From Numida meleagris (Eukaryota; Chordata; Aves; Galliformes; Numididae): a DNA stretch of 64,000 nt. The stretch's first letter is position 1, and every line of letters starts with the position of its first letter. The position numbers and the translations under genes are program-made. The notes beneath the pieces are model-generated. The model had not been told where the DNA came from. It saw only the letters and a list, made by a program, of their open reading frames with translations, and did not search any database. This document shows, one piece after another, positions 25,752 through 37,700 of the stretch. Location of the stretch: NCBI RefSeq assembly GCF_002078875.1, contig NC_034409.1, positions 104,890,990 to 104,954,989 on the forward strand, read 5' to 3'.

Positions 25752-26412
25752 CTGGAATCATAGAATAATTAAAGTTGGAAAAGACCACTAAGGTCATCTA
25801 GTCCAATCACCAATGCATCACCACCATACTCACTAAACCGTATCCCTCAGTGTCACATCTCCAACCCTGTGCCCCCCACCAGCTCAGGCCGCCCAGGGCC
25901 CCATCCAACCTGGCCTTGAGCACCTCCAGGGATGGGGCACCACAGCTTCTCTGGGCAGCCTGTGCCGGCGTCTCACCACCCTCTGAGGAAACAATTTCTT
26001 CCTAACATCTAACCTAAATTTCCCCTCTTTTAAAGCCATTCCACCTTGTCCTATCACTATCAAACTATGTAAAAAGTTGCTCCCCTTCCTGCTCTTAAGC
26101 TCCATTCAGGTACCGGAAGGCTACAATTAGGCCTCCACAGAGCATGCTCTTCTCCAAGCTAAATAAGCCCAACTCATTCAATCTTTCTTTATAGAAAAGG
26201 TGGTCCAGCCCTTTGATCATCTTTGCGGCCTCCTCAGGACTTGCTCCAACAGCTGTGCATTCTTCTTGTGCTGGGGGCCTCTGGCCTGGATCTGGATGCA
26301 GTACTCCAGAAGGAGCCTCACAAGGGCGCAGCAGAGGCCGACAAATACTTCCTTTGCCCTACTGGCCACCACTCTTCTGATGCAGCCTAGGATACTGTTT
26401 GTGAGCTTCACA
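25752..26412 (-). mobile_element. Chimeric CR1 LINE copy (two subfamilies joined)
   Basis: The minus-strand 3' end at about 25752-25862 is of one CR1 type (plus-strand words aaggtcatctagtccaatca and accatactcactaaaccgta). From about 25862 the sequence becomes the CR1-F type (caccagctcaggccgcccag, ggcacc..cttctctgggcag) and runs to about 26412 (gcctcacaagggcgcagcag, gatgcagcctaggatactgt). The F-type part has no 3' terminus of its own. The two pieces therefore reflect an insertion followed by deletion, recombination between copies, or a template switch. No intact frame remains. Confidence 0.85.
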
Positions 26413-29400
26413 TCTGAAATCTAGTCAAGATTTCATGAAATCCAGGAAGAATTACTATCCTAATCTAAATGGTCTCCTTTACAATGACAGTTATGAACAG
26501 AGAGTAAACAAAACATCTGTGATTTTTTTAAGACTTATATAGATGCAACTAGGTTAAAAGTAGGAATTAAAGATTTAGATAATTTCTTAATACAACAGTG
26601 AAATATGAAGTCATTCCTATGAGTTGCTCATGCAGGAAAAAACTAATTGCTTTTGGGGTATTTACATTGGGATCCTTGTTCATGTGCTATTTATTCTCCA
26701 TCTATAAAATACTCCGATAAGTGGTAGAAATGTAGCCCTCCTGGAGTCTAATAATTTTATAGAGTATTTGCCAGCCTCCAGAAATAAAAGTGGAGGCCAG
26801 TGATATTTTGCATTGTATTCTTTCTTCTATCTTATCAGCAGATTTTGTTGGGATATTTAAATGCTTAACTATTAATGATTTGTAGTGCATGGCTCTGAAT
26901 TACTGGAGAGAAGTTTCCAAGACCAAGATGGTTGCCTTTGAAACCATTAGCTCCAGATGTGAAGTGCTAGCTGATTAGCACCATGAGAAGACAAATTCCT
27001 GAATTACTAATCATTGTATACAACCTAGTAGCCCTGACGAATATGAAAATTCAGACTTCCCTCACAAACTCGAATAAAAGCATGGAAAGTCTGAATTTTC
27101 ACATTCTTCAGACTACTGTGAAAAAATATTTTTCCCCTCAAAAAAACACAGAGCATTTTATACAAAAGAAGAAAAGCCTACATCATTCACGAAAATAAAA
27201 TTTCATTATCCTGATGACAGTTTTCATTGACTGATCATGCGTTGCCTTACTTGCCTCTAAAACCAAGTAAATGTTTTTGAAAACATTTGGGATCAGTTCT
27301 TGGGTGCTTTTTAGGTTGGCAGTGCATCAGGAAGGAACATGACCTCCTCCGCTCTGTGGCAGGTTAAGCAGACTGATTGAACATTGCTGCTAATTAAGAG
27401 CTCTTGTTGTTTGGCAGGACCACCAGAGTACCTTCTGCACTTGTTCATGACAACAGCACCTCTTTCAGAAATTAACTCTTGATGAGTGCAGACAGGGGGC
27501 CCAGCTGGTTCTCCCAAATCCTCCAACTATATAAATGAAGTGTAATAAGAACACCGGTGACTACCGAGGGAAGAAAGGCTATTCGTGACCTCTTTTTAAA
27601 AAACAGAGTATACTTTTACATTGGCTTAATTTTCTACATTGGGGGTAGATAATGCAGCTGAGAACTGTGTGAACAGAACTAAGAATCACAGGAGATGACA
27701 GTGAATAATTCTGTAAGAAATATTTTATTATGAATGCTAAAATATAATTTTGTTCATAGAGCTTTCAAGAGCAATAATAGCATTCAGTAATAAGACTACA
27801 AAAATAAATGTTCACAAAAGCTGACAGATGAAAAAGTGAAACTTTTTTCTAAAAAAACCCATATTTTCCTAAAACAAATCTGATATTTAATTTCTAAATC
27901 CTTAGGACTCACTCAGAAGTGTAGCTTTGTAATACTCAAAGGGATGTTCCACATGTGTAAATGGTACAGGTTATCCTATAAAACACACAGCTAAATCCTC
28001 AACAGACTACAGTCCATCCACAATGTTAATATTGTAGCTTATAGCATCAAATGACAAAGTACTGGCCTCTCTGTTGACATTTTCAAAGGTTAGCATGATT
28101 TTGAACATCTGAAGAGGCACTCCCTGAAGACCAGGCATGAAATACACTAGAAGAGCAATGACAGGAGGCTTGTTTTTTTTTTGCTGTACTAACTCTGCAT
28201 AGACTTCAGGATAGCTTGTTTAACACTACATTCAGATAAAATTCAGAAAGTGAAGTCTACAGCTTGAATTCCAGATTAAACAAGAACAGCTACAAAGATA
28301 ATAAGTAAGCAGCAGAAGTGCTGTCTAACATGTCACATTCACAACATGGTGATTTCTGGTTCCTTTTTATTGTTTCAGACTCTGATCTTTGTATACAGAT
28401 CCTAAATGTCTGTCAATCTTACACAGCTGTTAAGAGTTGAAGCTTATGGAAATGTAAGAATACTGATTACTACTTCAAAATATTTATACCAATACAGCCT
28501 ATTATGTTAAGTAGTAATTAGAAATAATTACATACAGAAATAACTACATATTACAGGCAAGCGAAGTGCTTGACTGCACCCTCCTGAGCAAGACACATGT
28601 GACAAAAGAATGTGAAAGGCTATGATGATTAGAAACAACAATTTTCCTCAGAAAAGAAATGCATTTTAAAACAAGTCGGTCCCCACATATCTCCCTTCAT
28701 ACTTACATCTTGTTATATTTTGTATGACGGCTTAATTTCAAGATAACTGATGTTAGAAAAAACAAAGAGCAAACAATATGTATTTGCTTTTTTTTTAAAG
28801 TGAGAATATAATAACATCAGTAAGGAGATGTTTCTGTAAAACATGCCCAACAAAACATATTTTTGTATGTGTTTCACTGGTATGAAAAATACAACCAGAA
28901 ATGTATTTGGACATACAATACATGAGGTACGACCTGCACATGTTTTGTGCAACAGAAAAGGCTGCAGTACACATCCTTACTTAACTATTACTTGTTTTTC
29001 TTCTCAGATCATTCAAAAACCACCCAAACATCCAACATACACTATGATTAGTGATGCCTCAGTGGACAGCATACTCATTATTCAGATGCTGTTAGGCTTA
29101 TATCCAAAATCAAACACGAAAGAACTAGAAGTGCCTAGCAATGACACAACTAGCATAATTCAAACCTCTGTAAATGTATTTCTCTCTTTCCAGAATGATT
29201 GTGAACAGCCAGTCATAAAGGACCTAGCAAAAACTTAATAATAGTACTGTAGTGGCAGCAAGACATTACTACAAACCTCTACTGCACTATCATGGTATGT
29301 GTGTATTTTTTTTTTTTTCAAAGTGCCTCAGCTTCTGAAATCTTCAAATTCTGGAAATATATATCTCATTTTATGAGCCAAATCACCAGCTGTGACAGTA

Positions 29401-29904
29401 CCACAGCCTAACGGAAAAGCAGGACCCAAAAGTCCGAATAGCAAGTAATGCCCCTAAAGCTACTTGTTCTCAGTCTGGTTTGGAATCAATTATCCGTGAA
29501 TGTACAATGAATTAAAATACATAACATCTTCTGAGGTAACTTTTTACTGTGATTACTGGCAGGGGCACCCTTTGTTTTTAGCTGCCTTCTCTAAGGTTGC
29601 ATCACTTCATCTATCTGCAAAATAAAGGTGCTCAATGTTTGTTTGACTTTCAACTGATTCTAAGAATCATGTATTACATCTGTCACGTGTGACTTACGAA
29701 AAATAGATTATCAGCTTGCAAAAGAACTGAGCTTCAAATGAGAAATAAGTAATGAGCTATGAGTGCATATGACGTATACAGAATAAAGCCTTAATACCAA
29801 TCATTCCTTAAATACAAATAAGTTCATAGAAAAGAAGTCCATCAAGGGTTTTTACATTGAATTATACTACCATCTGCAAAGGAAGTCTCTGAGCTGCAAA
29901 TTGT
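26413..29904. other. Unique intron sequence with hairpin and possible conserved block
   Basis: Positions 26900-27530 look unlike the AT-rich background: fewer homopolymers, several short inverted motifs (gtgcta/tagcac at about 26965-26982), and the long hairpin listed separately. The rest, 27530-29904, is ordinary AT-rich intron. The plus-strand open frame at 28843-29238 (131 codons) shows no domain, is threonine/isoleucine-rich and is probably chance. Confidence 0.5.
27027..27117 (-). ncRNA. Candidate pri-miRNA-like hairpin (unproven)
   Basis: The two arms, 27027-27060 and 27084-27117, are each 34 nt and reverse-complementary at 30 positions, with a 15-bp uninterrupted core plus flanking helices and a 23-nt loop. 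Reading base by base, there are three mismatches and two single-base bulges on the plus strand. Two of the mismatches (C33/A112 and A43/C102, last digits of the coordinates) become G:U pairs if the minus strand is transcribed, which is the HLCS-sense direction. That leaves one mismatch. A stem near 34 pairs with a loop over 10 nt suits a primary microRNA. I do not recognise the sequence as a named microRNA. The alternative is a small palindromic repeat or transposon relic. No expression evidence is available. Confidence 0.4.
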
Positions 29905-30060
29905 TCAAAGCAGGGAGAATGTTTTGGAGAGGTATCACTTTGTGCTTGTTCTGGTCTTTTATTCTGCCTGGATGTGCTATAGGTCATTGCTGCAGACAGG
30001 ATGCTGAGCTACCTGGAGCTTTGTTCTTGCATAGCTTGATGACTCTTATGTTATTGACTC
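29905..30060 (+). mobile_element. Ancient L3/CR1-type LINE 3'-end relic
   Basis: The stretch aggtcattgctgcagacagg, then atgctgagctacctggagct, ending in gatgactcttatgttattga, follows the well-known amniote L3/CR1 tail (recalled as ggtcactgctggagacagga, tactgggctagatggacctt, ...ttcttatgtt). The upstream part (tgcttgttctggtcttttat) also fits. Divergence is much higher than in the avian CR1 copies, so it is probably a pre-avian insertion. The short open frame at 29901-30107 is incidental. Confidence 0.6.
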
Positions 30061-33000
30061 ATCAAATATCATGGCTAGGTCTAAAAGAATTGCTTTGCAA
30101 CATGTAGCACAGTTTAGTGGAGCACTTGGCAGATGTTAACAAGGAAAGCTGAAGATAAAATGCTGCCTAAAGGAGGCCTTTTTGATATGTGGAGGAATTT
30201 TTCCCCCCAGAAGAAGGGAATTGGTCAGACCAGAACCTGGCTCTTCAACAGTGGTGTTGCCACAATGTGAGAAGATTTAGTAGGAACATATCCCTACAAA
30301 ATTTCTTTTAACATTTTTTCCAATAGGCTGTTCAAGAAAAAAATCTCCTTGAATTTTAGAGAGTTTATTTTAAAAGTACGTATGCAGCTATCTACCTTAA
30401 ATTTGTCCTCTTGCTACTAAGTGCCATTGATCTTGCATTTGTTTTCAAAGGCTGTCCATTCCAGTAGGAATTCACTGATGAACTAGTTAAGGCTGCAATT
30501 ATTATTTTATATGCCATTTTAACTTCAGTACAATACTCTAACATACGGTATGATGTGGAGTACCATAGTTTTATCTGGACCACTTTGTGGAACAAGTGGC
30601 ATTTTTCAATCCCCTCCTCAAGTCCTGGGCTGTACTTTTGATGTCTGACACTCTAGCCAAATTCTGAATTTTTCCTTTCACAATTCCATGCCTCTTATAT
30701 TTGTTAATAAATCTTGTTTTAAGGCTGTTCTTATAACAGTTCCCAGTTGTGGAGTATACCTTCTTTTAGTCTGAATGCAGCTGTTTGCCATTGCGAAAAG
30801 AATTCCAGGTTGTAGGAGGAGACTTCAATTATCCTCTTCCCAAAACTAACAGATGGCTTAAAGATACCTCTAATAAAGGCTGTGTTGCATTTAGCAATTG
30901 CTGATTTTGGAAGAAGAGCTTGTCAGAGGAAATCTGAAGCCCACTACAATACGTAATTATGCTCCTAACAGAAAGCCTGAGATTCAGGATGCAGTTTTTC
31001 CTGTCCCTGCCCCCTATCCAGAAAAGGTGGAGAGACTTGATAGAACAGAAATTAAAACAAATAGGAAATATTTCCTAAAGCTATGGCGGAAAGTTGTATG
31101 GGGTATGAAGGGAAGTTTGCTGTTAAAAGAGGATTTATGCGCAGTCTTACATTACAGGTACTCAGGACTATGGTAATAATTACTGTCCATTCTCTAAGCT
31201 GAAGAGATTGACTGAGAAATTGAAGTAAAAAAATTCCATTTCCATGCCATCATCTATTGCCACTCTAACACTTTGTCAGTGAGAGCTGTTTAGGAAATTT
31301 CTGTGAGAAAGAATGCTTACATAATCTAGTGAAAAACCCTGTATTTCACCATTGAAATACAGAAATTAAAATTGAAATTACTGTGTTTCTATATACCTCT
31401 GGCATAGACGCAGCTGTTAAAAAGGACTCATGTTTCTTCTTTCTGACTCAGCTCTAAGGATCTGTGTAGTACTTGCTCTTTGACCTCCAGCCCTCATCCT
31501 GTAGCTCCAGGATGCTCCTCAGTTCCATACCTAAGAAAAATGTTGAAGAAGCTGGAAGAAGACTACTGAAACCATGTAGTTTAAAAAGAGTCAGTTCTCT
31601 CCTATTTTTAACCAGTGACACTGTATGAAATTGTGTTTTATGAATGAACATTTTTCTTAGGATAATTTGCAGTTATTAAACATACCATAACTGTTTTATT
31701 CAATTATGTTTACCTAACGATATTTGGATTTATTTCTTTAAGTTGCAAAAGGAGAGTTTTTGTGCTACCAGAAGGTTAAAGATGGACTGAATGCAAAGCA
31801 GAGAAAACTGCTCAACAGCCAACGCAACACCTGCTCAGTACCCTTAATTTACAGACTGATGGCAGCCATCACCCAGATAAAGGAAGGCAGACAGAATCAA
31901 GAGAGTCAGCATTAAAAAGGTAAGAACAGATGGTCTAACAAAAGATACTACCTGTCCTGAAGTCCTTTACCTAACTTAAACTCTTAGAGTGTCACAGCTA
32001 AGAAACATAACATCATTACAAATTATTTTCCCATCATTTTGTTATTTTTTTTTCCACACACCTTAGTTTTATTTAGGAGAAGTTACCTCTCTTTGCACAT
32101 CCTGCATATCCCTCAAGTAGTTACCATGGTCAACATCCGGCCAAACTGTAATCAGCTCTTGTAATCTTCCTTCTGTTTGAACTCATTCAAGCTAAACCTC
32201 TTTTTCCACTCACAAGCATTCAGATCGTATGTAACATTGAAGGACCATTTTTGCCGAGACTGAATTATTTTACTTCAAAATTTACTCCTCCAAAAAGTGA
32301 GAGACCCATATCTCCAAAATATTCTGCCAAAGTCTACACACAGCAATGACAATACATTTCTTTGGAAAAATTATTGGACTACAGATTTCCTTGTTATGAC
32401 AACTTTTTTCCCTGGCATAATACAAAACAAATAGTTGTACTAGTGGACATGCTCCATAATTTTCATGGCATTCTGAGAAAGTCAATCCAGACCAGTATTT
32501 GCCCATTTAAAGAGCTTTCTTTACATTTTCCTCAAATGAATACACAATAAAACAAAGTACTCAGTGAAGACTTACACTACTGACTTCTATGTTAGTCAAT
32601 ATCTCTGACATTTCCTGCAAATACAAATTAATGTTTATAATCAAAGCATTCAGCTGTGGGTTTTGGCTTGTCAGTCTCCATTTTTTTCCTTCATGTTACT
32701 GAGTACTATATGAGAAATAAAGAAAAAACCAGAAGACTTATGTGTTTAAATGTTTAAAGTCATTAACCTAGCCAGTGACTGTCTAAATCACAAGAGATGA
32801 TGATCTGAAGCAATTTTAAATCTGAATTTAGTTTTTTTCACTTTATATTAAGTTACTCAGACACTTAAGAAGCTTACACTTTCAGGCCAAATATTATTAT
32901 CAAGTCAATATGAACACAATGTTCATAGCTCCAAACATCTACAATAAAATTACTGGAATCCTAGGGTTCTGTATAAAGAAAGTTTTCCAAGGGAAACCAT

Positions 33001-34039
33001 CAAATATCTAACCTTCCTTGGATAAAGGAAGTATTGGTGCAGTCCACAAATTTTGAAAGGAAAATAAAACATCAGCTTATACTGAAGCTAGAAAAGGTCC
33101 GCAGGTTCACTGCTAACATTGTTAGCACCAATCCATTGGTGTGTGTATTATTATACAATAATATTTACTATGGCTGAACTGATTTGGCTTACTCTGTGTG
33201 GAGGAGGGCAAGGACATTTAATCATCTCTGACCTTAAGAAAGAGAAGTACCTGGATGAAGCTCAACTGAAAAAAAAATAGGAAAGTAAAGAAAGAGAACA
33301 AAAATGGACCACATCTGAATACCATAAAAGACTTCACTGCTCTTTCAGGGATCAATACAGTCAAATGTAGATATTCGCAGGCTTTTGAGGGCAAATTTTA
33401 CCAGAAATGGTTTGAACTCTTTCAAGAAAAGAATTGAAATTCTTTTCTTGAAAAATAATTACACGTACATTTTGCACTCATGAAAGTTAAAGTAGAAGAG
33501 GTGCATACACAAACTGTAAAATGTTCAATTTCCTGGTATTTTTAGTTTTGATGACTTAATGAATATACAAGTCAAAAGTGAATTATAATGAAAACTTCTT
33601 GCATTTCAATATAAAATAGTATGGATTTTTACGCTAGTTAGTAAAGAACAACCTGTTTTCGAGCTTGACTTTTAGAATTCATAAAAGAATACTATGCTGT
33701 TAAATACCATCTTATCAGGGACATTCGCTTCCAAATGAAAAGAATCATGTCAGCAAACCGCAGCTGCAACTCAGTTACACTTTCTCAATATTGGTAATGC
33801 TTTCTTTTACAAGATGTTCATACTCTGCTTTTGCCACAATACTCTACCATTCAAGTCCATTCACTCTTTTGTGTAGCTCCAGACGAAACATACGATTTAT
33901 CCATAATGTTCCAACACTGTTATATCCCACAATGAAGATTCTTTTTCACGTGCATTTGTTGCCAGTTTTAGCAAATCTAAAAATTCTACGCATACACAAA
34001 TAATAGAAAAAAAAAAACAGAAGGCATTAAGTTAACCTC
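30061..34039. other. Unique AT-rich intron sequence with palindromes
   Basis: No gene was recognised. A CR1-like word (gtaggaggagacttcaatta) near 30810 may mark another very old LINE fragment, but its surroundings do not align convincingly. Two perfect inverted repeats are notable: 31339-31362 (10-bp arms, 4-nt loop) and 33420-33453 (16-bp arms, 2-nt centre). Confidence 0.55.
33420..33453. repeat. 34-bp near-perfect palindrome
   Basis: The arms are tttcaagaaaagaatt (33420-33435) and its exact reverse complement (33438-33453), separated only by GA. It is AT-rich and could extrude as a cruciform or fold in RNA. It belongs to no repeat that I recognise. Confidence 0.9.
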
Positions 34040-34720
34040 TGTTCATGACTACCTTTGCTGCCTAGTTATATTGGCAGTTAAAAGACAACTGCATTTTCTG
34101 TTATACTGCAGTTTTCAAAGTATAGTTGTGCAATTTGAAAAGTGCAATTGGTTAATGAAGCTAAATTTAATTAGTTTGATTTCCTTGCAGATCACATCAA
34201 ACAACACTATTTGATGTATTCTGCAAGATGACCAAGTCTTCTACAGCTGGCTAAGTGTCACAATGAAAAGGCATCTATACTTATTTCTGGGAACTGAAAT
34301 GAGCTGTTTTAAGTGGAGCTTTTCTTCCATTTTCTGAGGCTGCACTGCTCTGACCTTCCCAAAATCAATCCTTTGCGGATTAACATGTAAAGCAGTGTCG
34401 AATTAATTTCAGAAAGTGAATATGAGATCAGCCTGGGATCATACAAAACATCTAACTCCTAAATACACTAATGCTTCTAGCCGCTCAATGAGAAGCTGTC
34501 AATAAAAAGAGGGAGGGGGTAGTTAGGAGGATTTGAAGCGTGGAGCAATCTATCAGGCTAGTTAGAGCTTTGCCTACTTCTGTGGCATGGCTAATGCATT
34601 CCTCTAGAAGTTAATCCCATTTCTAAAGACCCTCCCGTGAGGAGCACATAGGCCGTGCCGAATGAGAACTAAAATGCATTAAAATTCTCAACAACGTCAC
34701 CAAAAGGCACACTATTAGAT
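34040..34720. promoter_or_regulatory. Candidate conserved non-coding element / enhancer (inference)
   Basis: This stretch has the texture of a vertebrate conserved non-coding element: no repeats or frames, many homeodomain-like cores (taatttaattag-type near 34165, gattaacatg near 34377, gaattaattt near 34400, ctaatgcattc near 34590, gttaatccc near 34610, with taatcc an OTX/PITX-type site), and several CpGs that persist in an otherwise CpG-poor intron (gcgg, tcga, gccgc, cccgtg, gccgtgccg). No binding or conservation data are available; alignment is decisive. Confidence 0.35.
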
Positions 34721-37700
34721 TCTGAGAATTGACAATAAGATGGTTCATTAAAAGTGCAAGGTCTTAAAGAACTGACTTGTGTTACAATATGTTGGATAGA
34801 AAATATTCAACACTTCCTTTGTTATTCACCTGCAAACATCATTTTCTACTAAAAACTGTTAAAACTTTGAATAAATAAAAGCAAACTTGTATTCATGTCA
34901 TCACTGCCAATAGGAATTGTTGTAATTTCTGTAACACTGCAAATCCACTACAAAAGAGGACAGTCAAGCCTGCTTTAAGCCAGTATTTACACACAAAACT
35001 TACTCAGTACCTGCTACAGCAATACAACATAAGCAATTACAACTGGATGTGTTTTCTAGTAGTTCAAAAACAAAAGCAGATTATCAAGTTACAACATGAG
35101 AACTTTGTACTTCAAATATGCTAATGCTTAATTTCATAAATGCCAATAACATTTCAAATGCACGTTCAGGCTGTATGCCATGATACACCTGCACAGTATC
35201 TAGAATTTTTAAGTGAATATTGTGTCTGAGTCAGCAATTTCAGCACTGCACTAACAAACTACAATGAAAGGAAATCTCTGGACAGGCTAAACATCATCTG
35301 GATACCTTCTGCTCTGAGGGCAGCAACATCAAAAGTCTCACAGGTCAAAATCAGAGTCCTTATTCATCACCAAAGACAAAGAGTAAAAGAAGATGGATAA
35401 TATAAGAGAAATTTTATATTACGAGGAAAATTTCCTCTGTAATTATGAGAGAGCATTAGAACCATATTAACTCAGGAGAGATTACAGATGAAGAGGATAT
35501 ACAAATGTGTGCATTACTGCCACTGTATGGTTGAAACACCAGTGAAAGAACCTAAAAGCAAACCCTTTGTGTTCTGAAAATCTAGAATCTTTTGGCAGCT
35601 TTGGCATGTAAAACATGATAGAAGCAGTTGTGTCACGAAAACTGGATTAAGCAGATATCTTGATAAAAGACACAGAATTCATAACATATTTTAGAAAAGT
35701 ACATTAAGGACATTTTATATGATTTTATGCTCCTCAAAGTTTAGAAAATAAAACATATGTCCATCACTGCTGATTAAAAACTGTACCATAACTCTTATTA
35801 CTAACAGTGAACTGGTGTTCACAGAGCATATTTCTTAATTATAGGATCCCAGAATAAATCTTGTGGTACGAACAGTCTTTGTTTCATTTTTAAGTCTATA
35901 AAATGTGACTCAGAATAAAAGAAGAAAAAGCAGTGGGGCTGTGTGCCACTTCTGCAAACTCATTTGTCATATTCTTCTCATGCATGCATGCTGTCTAGCA
36001 CTGTCATTAAAACGCACTGTGATTTTCTTAGCACAACAGACCAAGAATTATGGTATGTCTATCTACTGGATGCCTTAAATTCAGAAAAGGAATGGAATAC
36101 AGTTTTCTAGGCCAAAAGATTCTGGCAGAAGTTTGAAAATCTACAGCTAGCTGGTTTTTAGTCAACACTACTTGTTATAATGTCTACATCTAAGTGTAAA
36201 CAAACCCAGAATATAATGTGCAAGACAAGTGAGCAATTCAGCAGTAAGCAATTTACACCCTTACAAGGGGGAAAGGATTGATACCACTGCAATCTATTAA
36301 GCTGTCTGTACAACTAAATTTCAGCTGGGTCTGCTTTTGTGATATAATCCTGCAATCGGTGCACAAGCACCATCTTGAAGATGCTTTAATAACAGATGGA
36401 AAACCAAAACTAGTATTTTCCACTATTTCTGAATACCACAAACTGACCTACTTAAAGATGAAAAAATGCTCTAACACATTTTTTTCCCTCAACAGAAATG
36501 AAGCTTATTTACTCTTTCTAAATGGGAGCTGAAGGCCTACTGGAATATTGCAATGTTGACATTAAAATGTTTCATACACTAAAAAAACAGGAAATGACCC
36601 ACAAAAATTTTCCACAACACAGTGGACTGGCATATGTTTGCCTGTATTTAATGGGATGAAGTCTCTCGTTTAGAAATGACTGAATCACAAGAAATGGCTA
36701 AGGAAAAAAAAAACACATTAAGAACAAGTAAGTACGAAGTGAAAACTAAATTAAAAGTTAATTTAATACTCAGCATAGCAATTAAAAAGCTACGGACTGA
36801 CTTTTCAAGGGAAATCGTACAGCTAAAAAACTCCTACCACACACTTCAATGTGGAAAATTATGTTCTGATATTACTCAAAACAATATAGATCTAGAAATC
36901 TATAAAAGTGACACAATGCTTTCTATTTTTAACAATTTGATTATAGAATCATAAAGAAAATTTAGAAAGACAAGCTAAATATAAAGTAATTCCATTTCAC
37001 TCACCATTTTTCTGTCATAGTATTTTTATGCCAGTAGTATTTATGTTCATGTAAGTTGATAAATAGTTATGCAGAAAGTTAAATGTGTGTCAGTCTTCTA
37101 GAATTTCTGGTTTTCAGTCTTACCATTTTGTTAGTAGAGTCCCAAAAAGATATAATTGACAAAAAAAGTAGATAAAAATAATACAATAGCTCATTTGTAA
37201 AGCATAGCAAAAACAAATTGATTTTAGTTAAAATACCCTTCAAATGGGAAGTTGGGAAGAAATTGGATCTACAAGAGCTTTTGTATCTATAAAGGATATG
37301 AGGATGGAAACTGATACTTTATGATATATCTGTGAAAGAATATTGTGCATAAACCTGTACAAATTTGCACAGATTAAAAAAATAAAAAGAAAATATGTAA
37401 TAATCTTCTTCAGATCAACAGTGAAGCCTAAAAATACAACTCTTAGTATGAAACAAACCTTAAATTAGAAAATCGTAACTAAAAGTTAGGAGTACTTCAC
37501 TCATCTGTGTGAAGTAAGAAAGGAAAAGAAGCAGTTGTACTTTCTTCTAATAAAATACAGTTTATTCAAAACATTATTTATTTATTTTAAGGGAAACACA
37601 TACAACATGTGAAAATGTTCCTGTAGTAACAGAATTAGGTCATGCTGCAGAAAAGTCAGTGATTTTGTTCAAATCGACTGGTTTTCAGATTTTGAAATGA

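Noticed and set aside
28707..28746. 40-nt minus-strand segment with AG and GT(AAGT) boundaries, tested as the missing HLCS exon
   Set aside because: One frame is open, but its peptide (ILKLSRHTKYNK) does not match the HLCS segment expected before LMFKLPEE; donor context AT|GTAAGT is mediocre.
28843..29238. 131-codon plus-strand open frame
   Set aside because: No recognisable motif, and a minus-strand frame overlaps it; no promoter or splice context was seen.
30775..31000. Possible additional CR1 fragment (gtaggaggagacttcaatta)
   Set aside because: Only one short word resembles CR1; the flanks do not follow the consensus, so it is not listed as a mobile element.
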